In this document: positions 12,143-23,056 of the stretch, piece by piece
Layout of the letters: each line of letters starts with the position of its first letter
Position numbering within the stretch: position 1 is the first letter of the stretch
From: Toxonevra muliebris
Taxonomy: Eukaryota; Arthropoda; Insecta; Diptera; Pallopteridae
Direction of reading: 5' to 3'
DNA length: 64,000 bases
Assembly (NCBI GenBank): GCA_963691655.1
Contig: OY829329.1
Location: 57,487,408-57,551,407, forward strand
Translations under genes and position numbers: made by a program
Notes under the pieces: generated by a model
What the model was told of the DNA's origin: nothing
Databases searched by the model: none
The model's input: the letters and a program-made list of their open reading frames with translations, nothing else

Positions 12143-12429
12143 TTTTTATTGAATTTCTGAAAATGTTTTCTTATCATATCTTTTGACTCTATAAATTAAA
12201 CCAAAAGCTTTACTATTCAAATTTTGTAATAATCAAAAAGTATTTTTGGGTGTAAAACTTAGTTTTATGGAACCTGAGATCATTTCTGCTTTTTCGAGTC
12301 AGATCAAATTTTGCAGATTTTCAGAGAAATTCCTTTAAAACTGTAATATTACAGAATTATATATTTTATTTTGTAATATTCAAGAAACTATAGATCTAAA
12401 TTATAGTAATCTAGTAATTAGTACGTTGG

Positions 12430-12720
12430 ATTTATCGAAAAGTTCCCAGAATGCGTTATTTCTCGAAGACGTGATGTTTAATGGCCGCTAAGATCGTGCA
12501 ATTTAACACTCTTAGACTTTTTTCTCTGGGGTTACGTTAAGTCGGTGGCAACAAGCCAACAACTGTTGATCAACTGAAAAACAACATCATTCGAACCATT
12601 AGTGAGATCCAGACCGACTTATGCAACAGAGTCATACAAAATTGAGCCTCTCGGATGGAGTCGTGTAAACGAAGCTGCACGGGGCATCGGAATGATATTT
12701 TTAAAGCATTAATAAAAAAC
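12430..12720 (+). pseudogene. Mariner-superfamily transposase C-terminal remnant
   Basis: Reading across frames gives the end of a DDE transposase: a WPPRSCNLT block, then DFFLWGYVKS at about 12510, followed by a region resembling QLLINQLKNNIIRTISEIQ and a SRMESCKRS-like end near 12650. This is the usual C-terminal pattern of one mariner-like lineage, in which the DFFLW segment contains the third catalytic Asp. Several frameshifts and stops are present, the 5' two thirds are missing, and no terminal repeats are visible. It is a dead relic. Confidence 0.6.
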
Positions 12721-13067
12721 CCTTAATATTGAATTTTTGTGTCAATGATCACAAATTCAATATTCTGATGAAAACAGAAACTAAAAACATCTTCACCTAC
12801 CGAGAACTAACAAGGCCAACTTAAACAACTGGAACCTCCATGAAGGCGTTCTCTCAATTTTTAGATTTCTAACTATAAGACGGCTACAATGATTCCCAGC
12901 TCTAAATTAATTGAAGTAATGATATGTTCTTTGATTTCAAAATGTATTGTTAGTACCGGTAAATTATATTTTGGCTTTAATTGAGCCAATTTATGCATGC
13001 TCTTTTACATGGAAAATAAATAGAAAACATATGGAAGAGAAGGATATAATATTCTGCTAAAAAAAAA

Positions 13068-13410
13068 ACCGACGACCTCGATAGTCTAGTGGATAGTGCA
13101 CTAGACTTTCATCCAGAAGGTTGCGGGTTCGATTCCCGTCTTGGTCTGGTGGTTAATTCTCATAAACTTCTTATATTCACTATCGATATGAAGTGGATGA
13201 GAATTATAAGAATGTGTACAAGTACACACCTTGGTTGGTAATGGCAAAACCACCGAGCTGATAAAAAATTGCCACATAGCCGTTCGGAATCGGCGTTAAA
13301 CTGTAGGTCCTACCATCGCCACTGTGGTCCAGTGGCAGAGTGCAAGACTCTTATCTCTGCAGACCTGAGTTCGATTCTTGGCTTGGGTATGTTGCTTATC
13401 TATCTATCTT
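13068..13410 (+). mobile_element. tRNA-derived SINE-like unit with two tRNA-like heads
   Basis: Two segments carry pol III A and B box-like motifs in tRNA spacing: TAGTCTAGTGG with GGTTCGATTCC (13074-13146), and TGGTCCAGTGG with GAGTTCGATTC (about 13329-13400). Between them, at 13278-13310, is AGCCGTTCGGAATCGGC followed by TTAAACTGTAGGTCC, a block I recognise as common in dipteran SINE-like repeats. The arrangement resembles a composite or dimeric SINE. Boundaries are approximate and I see no clear target duplication. Confidence 0.6.
13074..13146 (+). tRNA. tRNA-Glu-like sequence (probably SINE head or pseudo-tRNA)
   Basis: The length is 73 nt. The T arm is intact (GCGGG, TTCGATT, CCCGT), the A box is good, and the anticodon-loop position reads CTTTCAT, giving UUC (Glu). 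The acceptor stem has only about five of seven pairs, and the anticodon stem pairs poorly. A functional tRNA is therefore unlikely; a pol III-transcribed SINE head fits better. Confidence 0.4.
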
Positions 13411-13489
13411 TCTCTCTGCCTTTCTTTCTTAACAAAACATTTTGGAGATAGTCAAAACCAACTACCGCTTATAGTCCCAGACAAAAAAA

Positions 13490-14757
13490 GATACCATAAC
13501 TGCTTTTGAACATCCTCATGCAGATTCTTCAACTTCTTAAACGTATTCGCGCCAATCTTTCGCTTCACGAACAATTGAGCTTAGCTTGAAAGGGGGAGAA
13601 ATATTTTATCTCAAAACGAAACTTTAAAAAAATATTCAATACGCAAGTCAACGATTTTGCGAATTGTTAACAGCGGTATCGTTGATCTGCGTCATAGAGT
13701 TGGAAGACCTCGCAAAGAAACGTATAGAAAGACTAACGAAATCACGAAATTGATGAAAGCGAACCAGAAAGTGGAACCGAGAGTAATAAAAAATGCACTT
13801 TAGTAGGATATATCATCATCGACCATCAAGCAACAACCCAGAAAAAGTGGATTAAGCGCATACAACATTGCCGAAAAAGTGTTTGCTCTAAGAAAAATCG
13901 CTTAACTCATTTAAAATCCCTCATAAATATATAAAATGGACTTATCAACAATTGCAAAACGCTTTGCTGTTGTTGTTTTCTGACGGAAAACAATTAGTTA
14001 AAAGGCCACACGGTAAAATAGTCGACATACACCGGGTACGGTAAAGCACCAAGGAGGTTGTATTGTGGTCTGGGGCTGCTCATCAGCTAATAGTAAGGGT
14101 CCAACGCATCACATTCGGGAAATTATGAAATACAATGATTATAAAAACGTCTTAAGAGACATTATACTTCCGTACTCTAACTTACTAACACAGAATCAGA
14201 ACCCAAAGTGCATGTCTGAATTGGTAAAAGCTTGCGTTGTCGCAAAAAAAATGTGCAATTTCTCATTTCTACAGTACAGTCCCTGAACTAAACCCAATTG
14301 GGAGTCATTTAATGCTCGTGAAGCGAAAGATTGGCACGAATACGTTTAAGTAGCTGAAGAGTCTGCATGAGGATGTTCAAAAGCAGTGGAAGCGAGTTCC
14401 AATTAATCAGGTGAAACATTTAATAGATCCAATGCCACGTAGACTTGCAACAGTGATCGCTAATATTGGATATGCGACAAAGTTTTAAAACTTTTTTGAT
14501 TTTTCTTCAATTTTCACATTAATTTTTTTTAGTTGCAAATGTTTTGACCTCTTCAATTCAGACTTTAATTTAATATTACATCTTTCTTTTTTTATTTGCA
14601 ACATAATTTTGTTCCTTTAATTTTTAATAATAAATGGCAATAAATACACTTTGTTTTGAATAAAAAAGATTTTTGATAAAAATTATTTTAGTGAACTTAA
14701 GAAGTCATTTAAAGTACAGGTGATTTTAGTTGCAAATGATATGACCGGCACTGTTTG
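13490..14757 (+). pseudogene. Decayed Tc1-type transposon with inverted 3' duplicate
   Basis: Fragments of a Tc1 transposase can be read in several frames: N-terminal HTH-like pieces around 13640-13800, a VVWGCSS block at about 14060, then SPELNPIGSHL and an MPRRLATVIANIGY-like C-terminus at about 14280-14480. The AT-rich 3' flank ends with a TIR-like ATGACCGGCACTG at about 14741. The left TIR is missing. Instead, 13500-13571 is a reverse-complement copy of the element's own 3' coding segment 14316-14387, with four mismatches in about 71 bases. Frameshifts, stops and missing catalytic segments show that it is dead. Confidence 0.7.
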
Positions 14758-17420
14758 TACATGCATATTTCACCTGCGTTCACAATCACTGATCTATTTA
14801 ATGCACATGCGCAATATCAATACCAAAAAAATCTGAAAATCAAATACACGCAAGTAATTGAGCAACATCCTATACACAATTATTGCATGAATTTGATGCA
14901 CTTTGCGATAACAGAAACAAGTGCACGATTGCATTTGTAATTTTTTTAAATAAAAAAACGAGAAGAAATATTAAAACACCATATCTAGAGATTTAAAAGA
15001 GATATTTCGATATTCATGATGTAGGTACACGATTTTAGCAAACAATTTGATTGCTGATTTTTGAATTTTATGACAAATATAAACTCACCTGGCTGCAGAT
15101 GTCCAGAGGGTAACAACAAAATGGTGAAAGGCGTCGGCAGATCATGAAATAGACAGACACTTGAGTTGTAAAACGAAACGAACAGCAACGAATAACACCC
15201 AAGAAGCGTTACTTTGCTTGACGTTGCCTAACGTCGACGATGAAGAGATAATCCAGAAAAATTATTATAGCAAATTACATCGCAATATAAAAGATAGAAA
15301 TCAGGCATAAATTATTAAGTGGCAACAACGAATTACTATGCGGACACAGTTGGCAAAAGACAGTAATATAGAAAACGCGCAAAACTTGTGACGGCAATAT
15401 AATTTAAAAATATAATTTTTTTTTTTTTTCGTAGGCGATTTATATGAAATAAAAATGAATTTCACTTGCATTGAAAATTCACATATTTACACTTGAATTT
15501 TCCATTATTTTTCTTATTTTATAAATAAAAGCACGAACCAAATGGTTGCATATTTATAAATATTTTTACACATACGAGATAAATATTTTTTAAATTTATT
15601 TTTAGCTCACGTGTGCCGGTGTGTGTAAGTAGGGAAGAGTGTTGAAAGTGAGAGAGTAGGGTGAGTAATATTAAAATTTATAGCACTCTATATAAGCACA
15701 GAACACATGAAAATACACAACTGCAATGCAACTGCAACGACGCATGTATACAGAAAACTAAACACCATACAACTTCACTTAACGCGCTGCCAAAAAATAA
15801 CGATGGCAATTTGAAGCGAAACCGTTAAAAAATTGTGCAAAAATAATAACACAGCAACAATGAACAGGCGGTAAACATAAACGCACCATATGCAATATTC
15901 CAAATCAAAAATTAAAACGCTAGCAGGAAATACAAACCGACGACGACTACGACGCGTGTGTGGGGGCCTTAAAATAACTTCAATGTTTTTTCCAATTCAA
16001 AAACAAAGGAAAAAGAAGCAATACTAAAAATGCATCAACAAAATGCTCCGCTTGTTTCTCCAACGTTAAGCTATTTTTTTTTTTTTTTTTTTTTTGTAGG
16101 TACGTATACACAATATAAAATTTAATTATAAACACATTTTCACGTAAAACACACACAACAAAAATAAAAATCGGAAACGCAAAAACGCTGTAACTTTTAA
16201 ACTCGAAGTCAATCCAATTGCGCTCACATCACAAACGTTCAGCACGTTTGTTTACATCGAACTGACTCATGCTGTTGTGTATTGATCGTGAAGATGCTCC
16301 CCAAAACAGATCCAGAAAGTAAATACACATACACACACAGACACATATTTGAATTACAAAAACACGTGCTGCATATACTACTAAAAATACCATGGAGCTT
16401 CAGAGAGATATTGTCAAGAAATGAGCAGAGAGAGAGCGCCAAATTGTGTTCGCTCTTGTATTCAAATGTGAAGTGCTTAAGTTCATTTCTGTTTCTGTTC
16501 AATTCATTTTGCAGAAAATGCCGGCAAGAATGAATATTTCTTGTTTGTTTACATTTGGAGCTTGATGATAAGATGAAAATAAATATACGCGTTCAGATGA
16601 GAGGCGTTTTGTTGGTTGGCGATTAGCATGACTGCTTCTGGCAATTAGTTAAAATTTAAAGTTCGAGTGAGTGGAAATTGGGAGTGTGGCATCACTCGAA
16701 ATCCCAGAAATCCGAGATATTGTATGAGGGGGTTTTAGTATTTTCGTACGCAGAGGATCGAAAGTTGGGGATAAATGTCTTTTTCCTATCTAATACACCG
16801 AAAAAAATTTCGAATTCTGTATTTCATTGTGAAAAACCCAAAGGGAAAATTATCGCTTCTTATAAGTATAGAAATCTGAAGTAAAAATCGAAAAAATAGA
16901 CTTTTAAACATAAAGAGTATATCATCTTTGGTAAACCGCCCACAATCATCCTCTGTTATCTCTGAAGGTAAATAATTATACATTGCAGAGAAATAAAGGA
17001 CTAACATTTCTTCGACAATTTTATTCGATTATGTTTTACAGAAGGAGCTAAAGAAAATAAAATTTGACTTAAACACAACAGAGATAGTTGGGATGAAATT
17101 TTGATTAAGTGGTCGTCGACAACAAAATTTCATAGAAATGAAATTTTAAAGCTGTCCTCAACGTCCGAGATTTTCCTTCAAATGGCCACTTCTAAAGAAT
17201 TCTCGATCTTCATTAATGGTAATCCTTTTATAATATAGAGGGTTCAAAGCATTACCACTGCGTATTTACTTTTTTTCGAGTTTCTGTGATAAGTATTGTC
17301 TAAGATACTCTCCTTCTGGAGACGATTATTTTAAACCACGTGTATTTCCCAATGTTTACATACAATGTTTATGCTTTGAGTTTTATGATTATTGAGTTTT
17401 TTTTTCAAATGCCGTGTAAA
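14758..17420. other. AT-rich non-coding stretch
   Basis: No gene is recognised. It holds poly-T runs at 15416 and 16077 and CA-rich microsatellite at 16327. The less AT-rich patches at about 15180-15240 and 15930-16010 could be regulatory, but nothing specific supports this. Open frames here are short and low in complexity. Confidence 0.4.
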
Positions 17421-18763
17421 AGGAGTGAGATTGAAAAAATCTTAACACACGTTTTACCTAATAATTTTTTTGGGTGTAAAATTTAAGAATTTCTTTGATC
17501 TAGTTATCTTTGAAAAATATGTCAGTTGTTATTTTTAATGACAAACATGTTAATTTATTGTGAGTTTGAACAAAATGAGAGAAGAAAAAGAAGTACGTCT
17601 TAAAATTTTTGAAATTTAAAAAAAAAAATCCAAATTGCTTCTACAAAAAATTGCCCAAAGAATTGAAGGTCTGCCGTCAAACTGTTTCCAATGTTATTAA
17701 ACAGTTTCAGGAGAATTTGACCATCGATAGAAAACCTGGTTCGGGAAGAAAACAAGGACCACATGATATTGGGAAAGCCAAGAAAATAGAAAGCATATTG
17801 AAAGGATCTCCAAACACATCTGGTAGAAAAGCTGCCCGGTTAGCGCAGTGCTCTGACTATTTGGTGCGAAAAGTTAAAGCCAATGCAGGTTTGAAAACAT
17901 ACAAAGTCCAAAAAGTTCAAGACAGGAATGCTACAAAAAATTTAGAGTAGGGCTCGGAAATTAAAATCGAATTTCATACAAAAATATTCATGTTGTATAA
18001 TGGACGACGAAACGTATGTACTGGCAGATTTTACGCAGCTTCCGGGTCAAAATTTGTATGTTGCTAATGCTAGAGGAAATGTCGAAGAACAATTTAGAAT
18101 CCAAAAGCAGACAAAATTTCCTAAAAAATTCCTGGTATGGCAAGCTTAATGCAGTTGCTGCAAAAGAAGCAAGTCATTTGTTATAGTGGACTCTATAAAT
18201 ACCGAAATATACATCAAAGAATGTTTGAAAAAAGACTTCTTCCTTTCATAAGAGAGCACAATGTGTCCACATATTTTAGGCCCGATATGGCATCATGTCA
18301 CTATGGCAAGAAAGCTCTGGAGTGGTAACAAAGTAATAACATAGTTTTTGTACCAAGAGAGGCCAATCCTCCACATTGTCCGGAGCTTAGACCAGTGGAG
18401 AGATATTGGGCTCTAGTGAAAAGAAACTTAAAGAGCACAAAAAAGGTGTCCCAAAATATCGAAGATTTTAAAAGGAGATGGGCAAACTGTTCCAAAAAGG
18501 TGTCTGAAACAACTATTAAATCTCTAATGAAAGGCCTACCAAAAAAGGTCCACGAGTTCATAAATAGTGGTTAGAACTATAAAAGTTATATTTTTCTGTA
18601 ATTTGTAAAATATTATCATAAATAGTGGTTAGAACTATAAATGTTATATTTTTCTGTAATTTGTAAAATATTATCAATTAAAAAAAAAAATTAAAACTCT
18701 AAGAGCAACCGTTTAAAAATTATTGAATTTTATATATGTTAAGATTTTTTCGATCTCACTCCT
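17421..18763 (+). mobile_element. DD37E Tc1/mariner-like transposon, copy 1
   Basis: The left end AGGAGTGAGATTGAAAAAAT and the right end are inverted repeats (right end reads AGGAGTGAGATCGAAAAAAT in reverse complement), and both continue as CTTAACA. TA follows the right end. Length is 1343 bp. The same TIR occurs at 29958, 53050 and 54686. It contains a broken transposase at 17575-18574. The 3' UTR carries a 58-bp tandem duplication at 18559-18676 that repeats the stop-codon region. Confidence 0.85.
17575..18574 (+). pseudogene. DD37E transposase, frameshifted (copy 1)
   Basis: The product would cut and rejoin transposon ends. The N-terminal half has helix-turn-helix features (VCRQTVSNVIKQF, then a GSGRKQG linker and RKAARLAQCSD). 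The catalytic half follows in another frame: MDDETYVLADF gives the first Asp (about 18001), PDMASCHYGKKALEW the second Asp, and ELRPVERYWALVKR the catalytic Glu, with 37 residues between the last two in the family. The reading frame breaks near 17603, at a TAG at 17948 (an 8-nt deletion relative to copy 3), near 18148, and at a stop at 18326. The start at 17575 is chosen by comparison with copy 2. It is not functional. Confidence 0.8.
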
Positions 18764-18796
18764 TACTTAACATATGTATACATACAATATATGGTA

Positions 18797-18829
18797 GGTT
18801 AGGTTAGGTTTGGAAGGCGTGTGCGAATG

Positions 18830-18872
<43 letters not shown>

Positions 18873-19349
18873 AAACCCGCACTTCCACTCGGAGACATAA
18901 TTGTCCATTGTGATTGCCGTCATTTAATTGCCCGGATGAGTCACGTCTCTAACCACGGTTTCCGTCAGCAGTCCAGGTAAGGTAATGTCTTTTTTGAACC
19001 ATTTGGTTCTCCGGATGAAGGTAAGAAGATCCGATAGTTCCACTTTCGTTATCTCGGTTAGACTATTGAAAAAGCGCGACCCCAAACATTGGAGTCTGCT
19101 CATCTGCAGCCTTAGACATTGACATATAAAGTGAAGAATCGATTCTGTCTCTTCATCATGACAACTTCTGCACAGTCCGCTCGTTGGAATGCGCCACCAT
19201 TGAAGCATTGGTGCAATAGCACAATGTCCAGTTATGACTCCTGTGAGCAGACGTACTGCAGATTTGTTGTGCCCTAAGAGGACATTTGTCCTCTTTCTAT
19301 CTAACCTTGGCCACAAGGCCCGTGAAACTATACAGTCATGTAGGTTAGT
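18797..19349 (-). mobile_element. Jockey-like LINE 3' fragment with 12-bp TSD
   Basis: The perfect 12-bp direct repeat CAATATATGGTA at 18785-18796 and 19350-19361 bounds a 553-bp 5'-truncated insertion. In element orientation, the coding remnant comes first, then an untranslated region with a TA microsatellite, then a tail of AACCTAACCTAACC instead of poly-A. On the plus strand this reads as TTAGG-like pentamers. Confidence 0.8.
18924..19349 (-). pseudogene. LINE ORF2 C-terminal fragment
   Basis: About 140 residues remain of the region after the reverse transcriptase/RNase H of a non-LTR retrotransposon. The motif GHNKSAVRLLTGVITGHC is followed by a Cys/His cluster CRSCHDEETESILHFICQC typical of these C-termini, and it ends in an intact stop. 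The 5' part was never inserted, because the truncation coincides with the target duplication. The frame is open throughout the retained part, which suggests a relatively young insertion. It has no independent function. Confidence 0.75.
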
Positions 19350-19378
19350 CAATATATGGTAACTTCCTTTTTATGTAA

Positions 19379-19648
19379 GTTGACATTGATTACAAGTTCC
19401 TCTTTCCCGAAAAAGCAATGAATTTAATAATTGGATGGGAAAAAGAAAAAGAGAAATTCCGAACAATTTTGAAAGACACTCTCACTGATATTGATAGTAT
19501 ATCACTTCTAAAGAAGGTTTCTGGTGCTATAAATCAGAGTACGTTCGATTTGGATTGTTACATTTTTACTATTTAATATTATGTCTTTCTCGTAAACTTT
19601 CCTTCAGATTCAGGGGATTGCACTATTTTTATGCTAAAATATCGTTAA
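19379..19648 (+). CDS. Candidate 3' end of a spliced gene, unknown product
   Basis: An open frame from 19379 to 19538 encodes about 53 residues including EKAMNLIIGWEKEKEKF and SISLLKKVSGAINQ. It reaches a possible donor GTACGT at 19539. A T-rich stretch ending TTTCCTTCAG at 19607 looks like an acceptor, giving a 69-bp intron, a common size in flies. Joining the exons keeps the frame and adds NSGDCTIFMLKYR before a TAA at 19646. No start codon context or upstream exon is visible, because a LINE lies directly 5'. I do not recognise the product. It may be a host gene or the end of another transposon's gene; without splicing the frame ends at 19577. Confidence 0.35.
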
Positions 19649-19699
19649 ATATCATATATTTATCTAATGAATTAGTAAAAAAAAAAAATAATAATTTCA

Positions 19700-20130
19700 A
19701 TTTTGGTTCAATAATTTTTATTTGTTAATCGAACTCTTTTAAGGGTTGGGACAATATTCTAGTCTGAGTTAGAGCAACTCTTTTCAATGTTGCCTGAAAA
19801 ATTTCACATGGTTTATTGTACTATTTTGAAGGTTGAGGTAACATTTTGCGGAGTAGATTCAACTCCTAGTCGGAGTTCAACTAATTCTTTTTACATTTAG
19901 TTTAAGAATTTCAAGTTGTTAATTAAACTCTTTTAAGGGTTGAATCAACATTTTACGGAGTTGGTATAACTTTTTTATGATCAGAATTTATATTCTTAAT
20001 ATAAGTCCTTAACTGAGTTAATATGACTTCTCAAAAGTATAACTCACTCTTCGGAGTTGAATATACTCCGTCGGGGTAAGGATTACTCTTTTCGGGTTTG
20101 GTTTGGATTACTCTTTTCCTTCAAAATATT
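19700..20130. repeat. AACTCTTTT/GGAGTTGA short-motif repeat region
   Basis: The words AACTC(T)TTT, GGGTTG and CGGAGTTGA recur in both orientations about every 30-60 bases (for example near 19732, 19786, 19881, 19947, 20050, 20090). This gives potential for many short stems. It is probably a decayed foldback or satellite-like element. No boundaries are visible. Confidence 0.35.
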
Positions 20131-20229
20131 TGGATTCTTCCATTACCACAACCAAACGGAATTCAGGGAGTTTTAAAATATTTTTTAGTTAATATAGTAG
20201 AGCCCTTTTTATTTATTCTTAGCTTCTTA

Positions 20230-20430
20230 GCCTAGATTTTTAGTTTCGTCATGAGTGTTGAGATGAGCTTCAGCTTGAGATTCAACTTAAACTTCAACCT
20301 GACTCTCGATATGATTTTCGGTACCGCATTCGCTCTGATATTCGGTATAATTTTTGGTCTTTTGACTGATTCTCGTCCTAATTTTCAATCGAACCTTCGA
20401 TATATCTACGATACATCATTGCTCAAACGA
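20230..20430 (-). repeat. Degenerate CAGACCAAAA-type tract on the minus strand
   Basis: Read on the minus strand, this stretch has units such as GACCAAAAATTATACCGAA and GAATATCAGAGCGAA, as in 1-1005 and 28880-29260. It produces a hydrophobic 127-residue plus-strand frame (20251-20634) that I regard as a read-through of the repeat. Confidence 0.4.
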
Positions 20431-20639
20431 TGCGCGCTCTTTTTCAAGCTAAGTCACTTGTGCACAAATAACGGTATTGGGATTCTCCCTTTCCATCTAA
20501 TAAGCACAACATGCTCTTGTTATCCAAACTTTCAATATGTATTATACTTTTGTTTTGATCATTATAACCGCGCTAAACAAAGAGAAGCAATACTAAAAGA
20601 AGAATCAAAGAAAAAACCTATAAAATTGAAATAAAATGT

Positions 20640-22458
20640 ACACACACATTGGGCGTATTATCATTAGAGCAGATCATTTAGCCATGGCTATAAAATTAAA
20701 TGACCCAAAGAGACACTTCAGAATGAAAACAAAACAAAGCAACAGCAAAAAGGAGAGAAATTAAAAAAAAAAAAACAAAAACGAGTTAAAAAAGGTTCAT
20801 ATAATGTTAAAAGAAAAAATAAAACAATGCATGAAAATTATATAGAAGCGCAAATGATAAAGCCAAAAGAGAATATCGAATAAATACAACAACAAATAAT
20901 GACAAAAATAATAACAAACAGAACTGCATCAACAAGCAATGGTAGCGGTGGCCGTGCTGATGGCAGTATTGGTGGTACTCACCGTCATCGTAAGTGGAAC
21001 TGATCGAGAGATATCATCGAAAAAGTTATACCGTCATACTCTGGCTGGGGCATGCATGCATGCAAATGTGTGTGTGTGTGTGCATGTATGTGTATTGGTA
21101 GTACATGTCCATATACAATAAAATATTTTACTATAGTTATATAGAATAGGGTCATGCTGTTTAATAGATTTTTTTTTTTTTTTGTTTTGTATTTATTCAT
21201 TTCTTTCTTTTTTCTTTATTTTTATTTTTGTGGTTTTTATTTTTACGATTATATACGCGCATATAATTTTTTTTATTTGATGGATGTTAACACAAAAACA
21301 TTTTCGATATCACATCATTGAAATCGAGTGCGACGACGCCACCGCCACCGCGCTTTAATGATTGTATAGTGGCAGTGGCAAGAACGAATGAGGAGAAACA
21401 CGAACGGAAGTCACTCACTTAGCGTTTCAGTTAACGATCATTCGTTTTGTGGTTGCCAGCATTGAATAAAATAATTGCTACCGGAAGCTGCAGTTTTTTT
21501 TTTTATTTTTATTCATACCTACGCAAAATTGCGAAATGAAAGTGAAAAATTTTTTTAGCAAATTTTGAATTTTATTTTCATCATCATTTCTAGTTTTTGA
21601 TTTGTTTAAATAGTGTCTTGTATTTTTTTTTTGTTGTCAACTTTCACTCCAACATATCCAGTAAAGTTAATCCAATATTAAGCTTAATTTAAATGTATTT
21701 CTTTAATCAAAATATTTTCATTTGTAATCTTTAATACTAAGCCTTAGTTTATCTCAATAATTGGACAAGTTAATGTGTTAATAAATTTATAAATTTTAAA
21801 GCCAGTTTCAAATTGGCTTTGGCGACATTTAATTAAAATACCATAAGATAATAATGCTAGATACACTGTATGACGAACATCACTTCTTCACAACTAACAA
21901 AATCAATATTAAATACATAGATGGCAAAAGGAAAAAGCTAGTGTAAGTAACTCTTGATTGCAGACGTTGGTTTCATCAGAAATGGGCTTCTGGCTCTCAT
22001 GATACTGGTAGTTAAAATTTTTATATGAAGAACCAATTTTATATATATGTTTTTAATTTATTTTACAAATTTAATTATCTGCGCCTTAAAATTTAAGGTT
22101 CCTAAATTCTGCTATTGAAAAAAATTAATAAATTGCCCTGAGTGGGTAGTGAACAACTATCTAAAGTTTCATTTATTATGAATGTTTTTCATTTATAGTT
22201 TAGAAAAATTGAAAAACTGTATCCAGGGGAGAGAGATAAGTGCGGAATTTGCTGATTCTCCGTGCGTCACAATTAAGAAAAACAAAAAGTTGAATAGACT
22301 ACAGGAGCAGAGGCTGCGTGACCTATATTCTAATTTTATGAATTTTTTATTATTTACTTAATAAAAACATAGATAAAATAACCTCCAAGGACATTAAGTG
22401 TATACAGGCATTGCTGGTTTTTAAGGCCTCGCTGTTTTTTAAACAAAGAATAATTGAT
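20640..22458. other. AT-rich non-coding stretch with microsatellites
   Basis: No gene is recognised. It includes CAA/AAT-rich DNA, a TG run at 21065-21082 and poly-T at 21169. A patch at about 21315-21440 is less AT-rich and contains a GCGACGACGCCACCGCCACC run; it could be an unrecognised exon or regulatory DNA. Confidence 0.4.
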
Positions 22459-23056
22459 CTCCTTTATAGTGAACCTCACTATTGAAGACAAATTGTCCCT
22501 CGAGAGAAAAAGGAAAGGTGGTCTAAATTTCCATTTATTAAAAGTTTTTCTTTTATTTATCGGTTGGAAAAATGATAAAGTTGGCTACAGATGTTGGGTG
22601 CAAGACTGGCGGATTTCCCAGACCAGGAATGCAATTTATAAATAAGGGTATAGGTTACCTTAATTTTGTTTTAATTAGACATATTAATCAAGAGACCACG
22701 TTGTCCTAAAATTTCACTTATTTAAAACCTTTCTGATATATACAGTGTTGCCAGAAACCTTTTTATAGAGAGCCTCCCTATTGAAGACAAATTAACCCTC
22801 GAGAGAACAAGGAAGGGTGGTCTAAATTTCCATTTATTAAAAGTTTTTCTTTTATTTATCGGTTGGAAAAATGATAAAGTTGGCTACAGATGTTGGGTGC
22901 AAGACTGGCGGATTTCCCAGACCAGGAATGCAATTTATAAATAAGGGTATAGGTTACTTTAATTTTTTTTAATTAGACAAATTAATCACGAGGCCACGTT
23001 GTCCTAAAATTTCACTTATTTAAAACCTTTCTGATATATACAGTGTTGCCAAAAAC
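22459..23056 (+). repeat. Tandem duplication, two 299-bp units
   Basis: Unit 1 (about 22459-22757) and unit 2 (about 22758-23056) are close copies with a 299-base period. Shared blocks include CTCGAGAGAA, TGATAAAGTTGGCTACAG, GGATTTCCCAGACCAGG and TTTCTGATATATACAGTG. Both units end in ACAGTGTTGCC. A 63-residue frame over unit 1 has no recognisable domain. Confidence 0.75.

Noticed and set aside
13074..13146. Functional tRNA-Glu gene
   Set aside because: The anticodon stem and part of the acceptor stem do not pair, and SINE-type sequence follows, so it is listed only as tRNA-like.
20251..20634. 127-residue frame resembling a membrane protein
   Set aside because: It is made from the reverse strand of the degenerate CAGACCAAAA repeat; the hydrophobic pattern follows from that.
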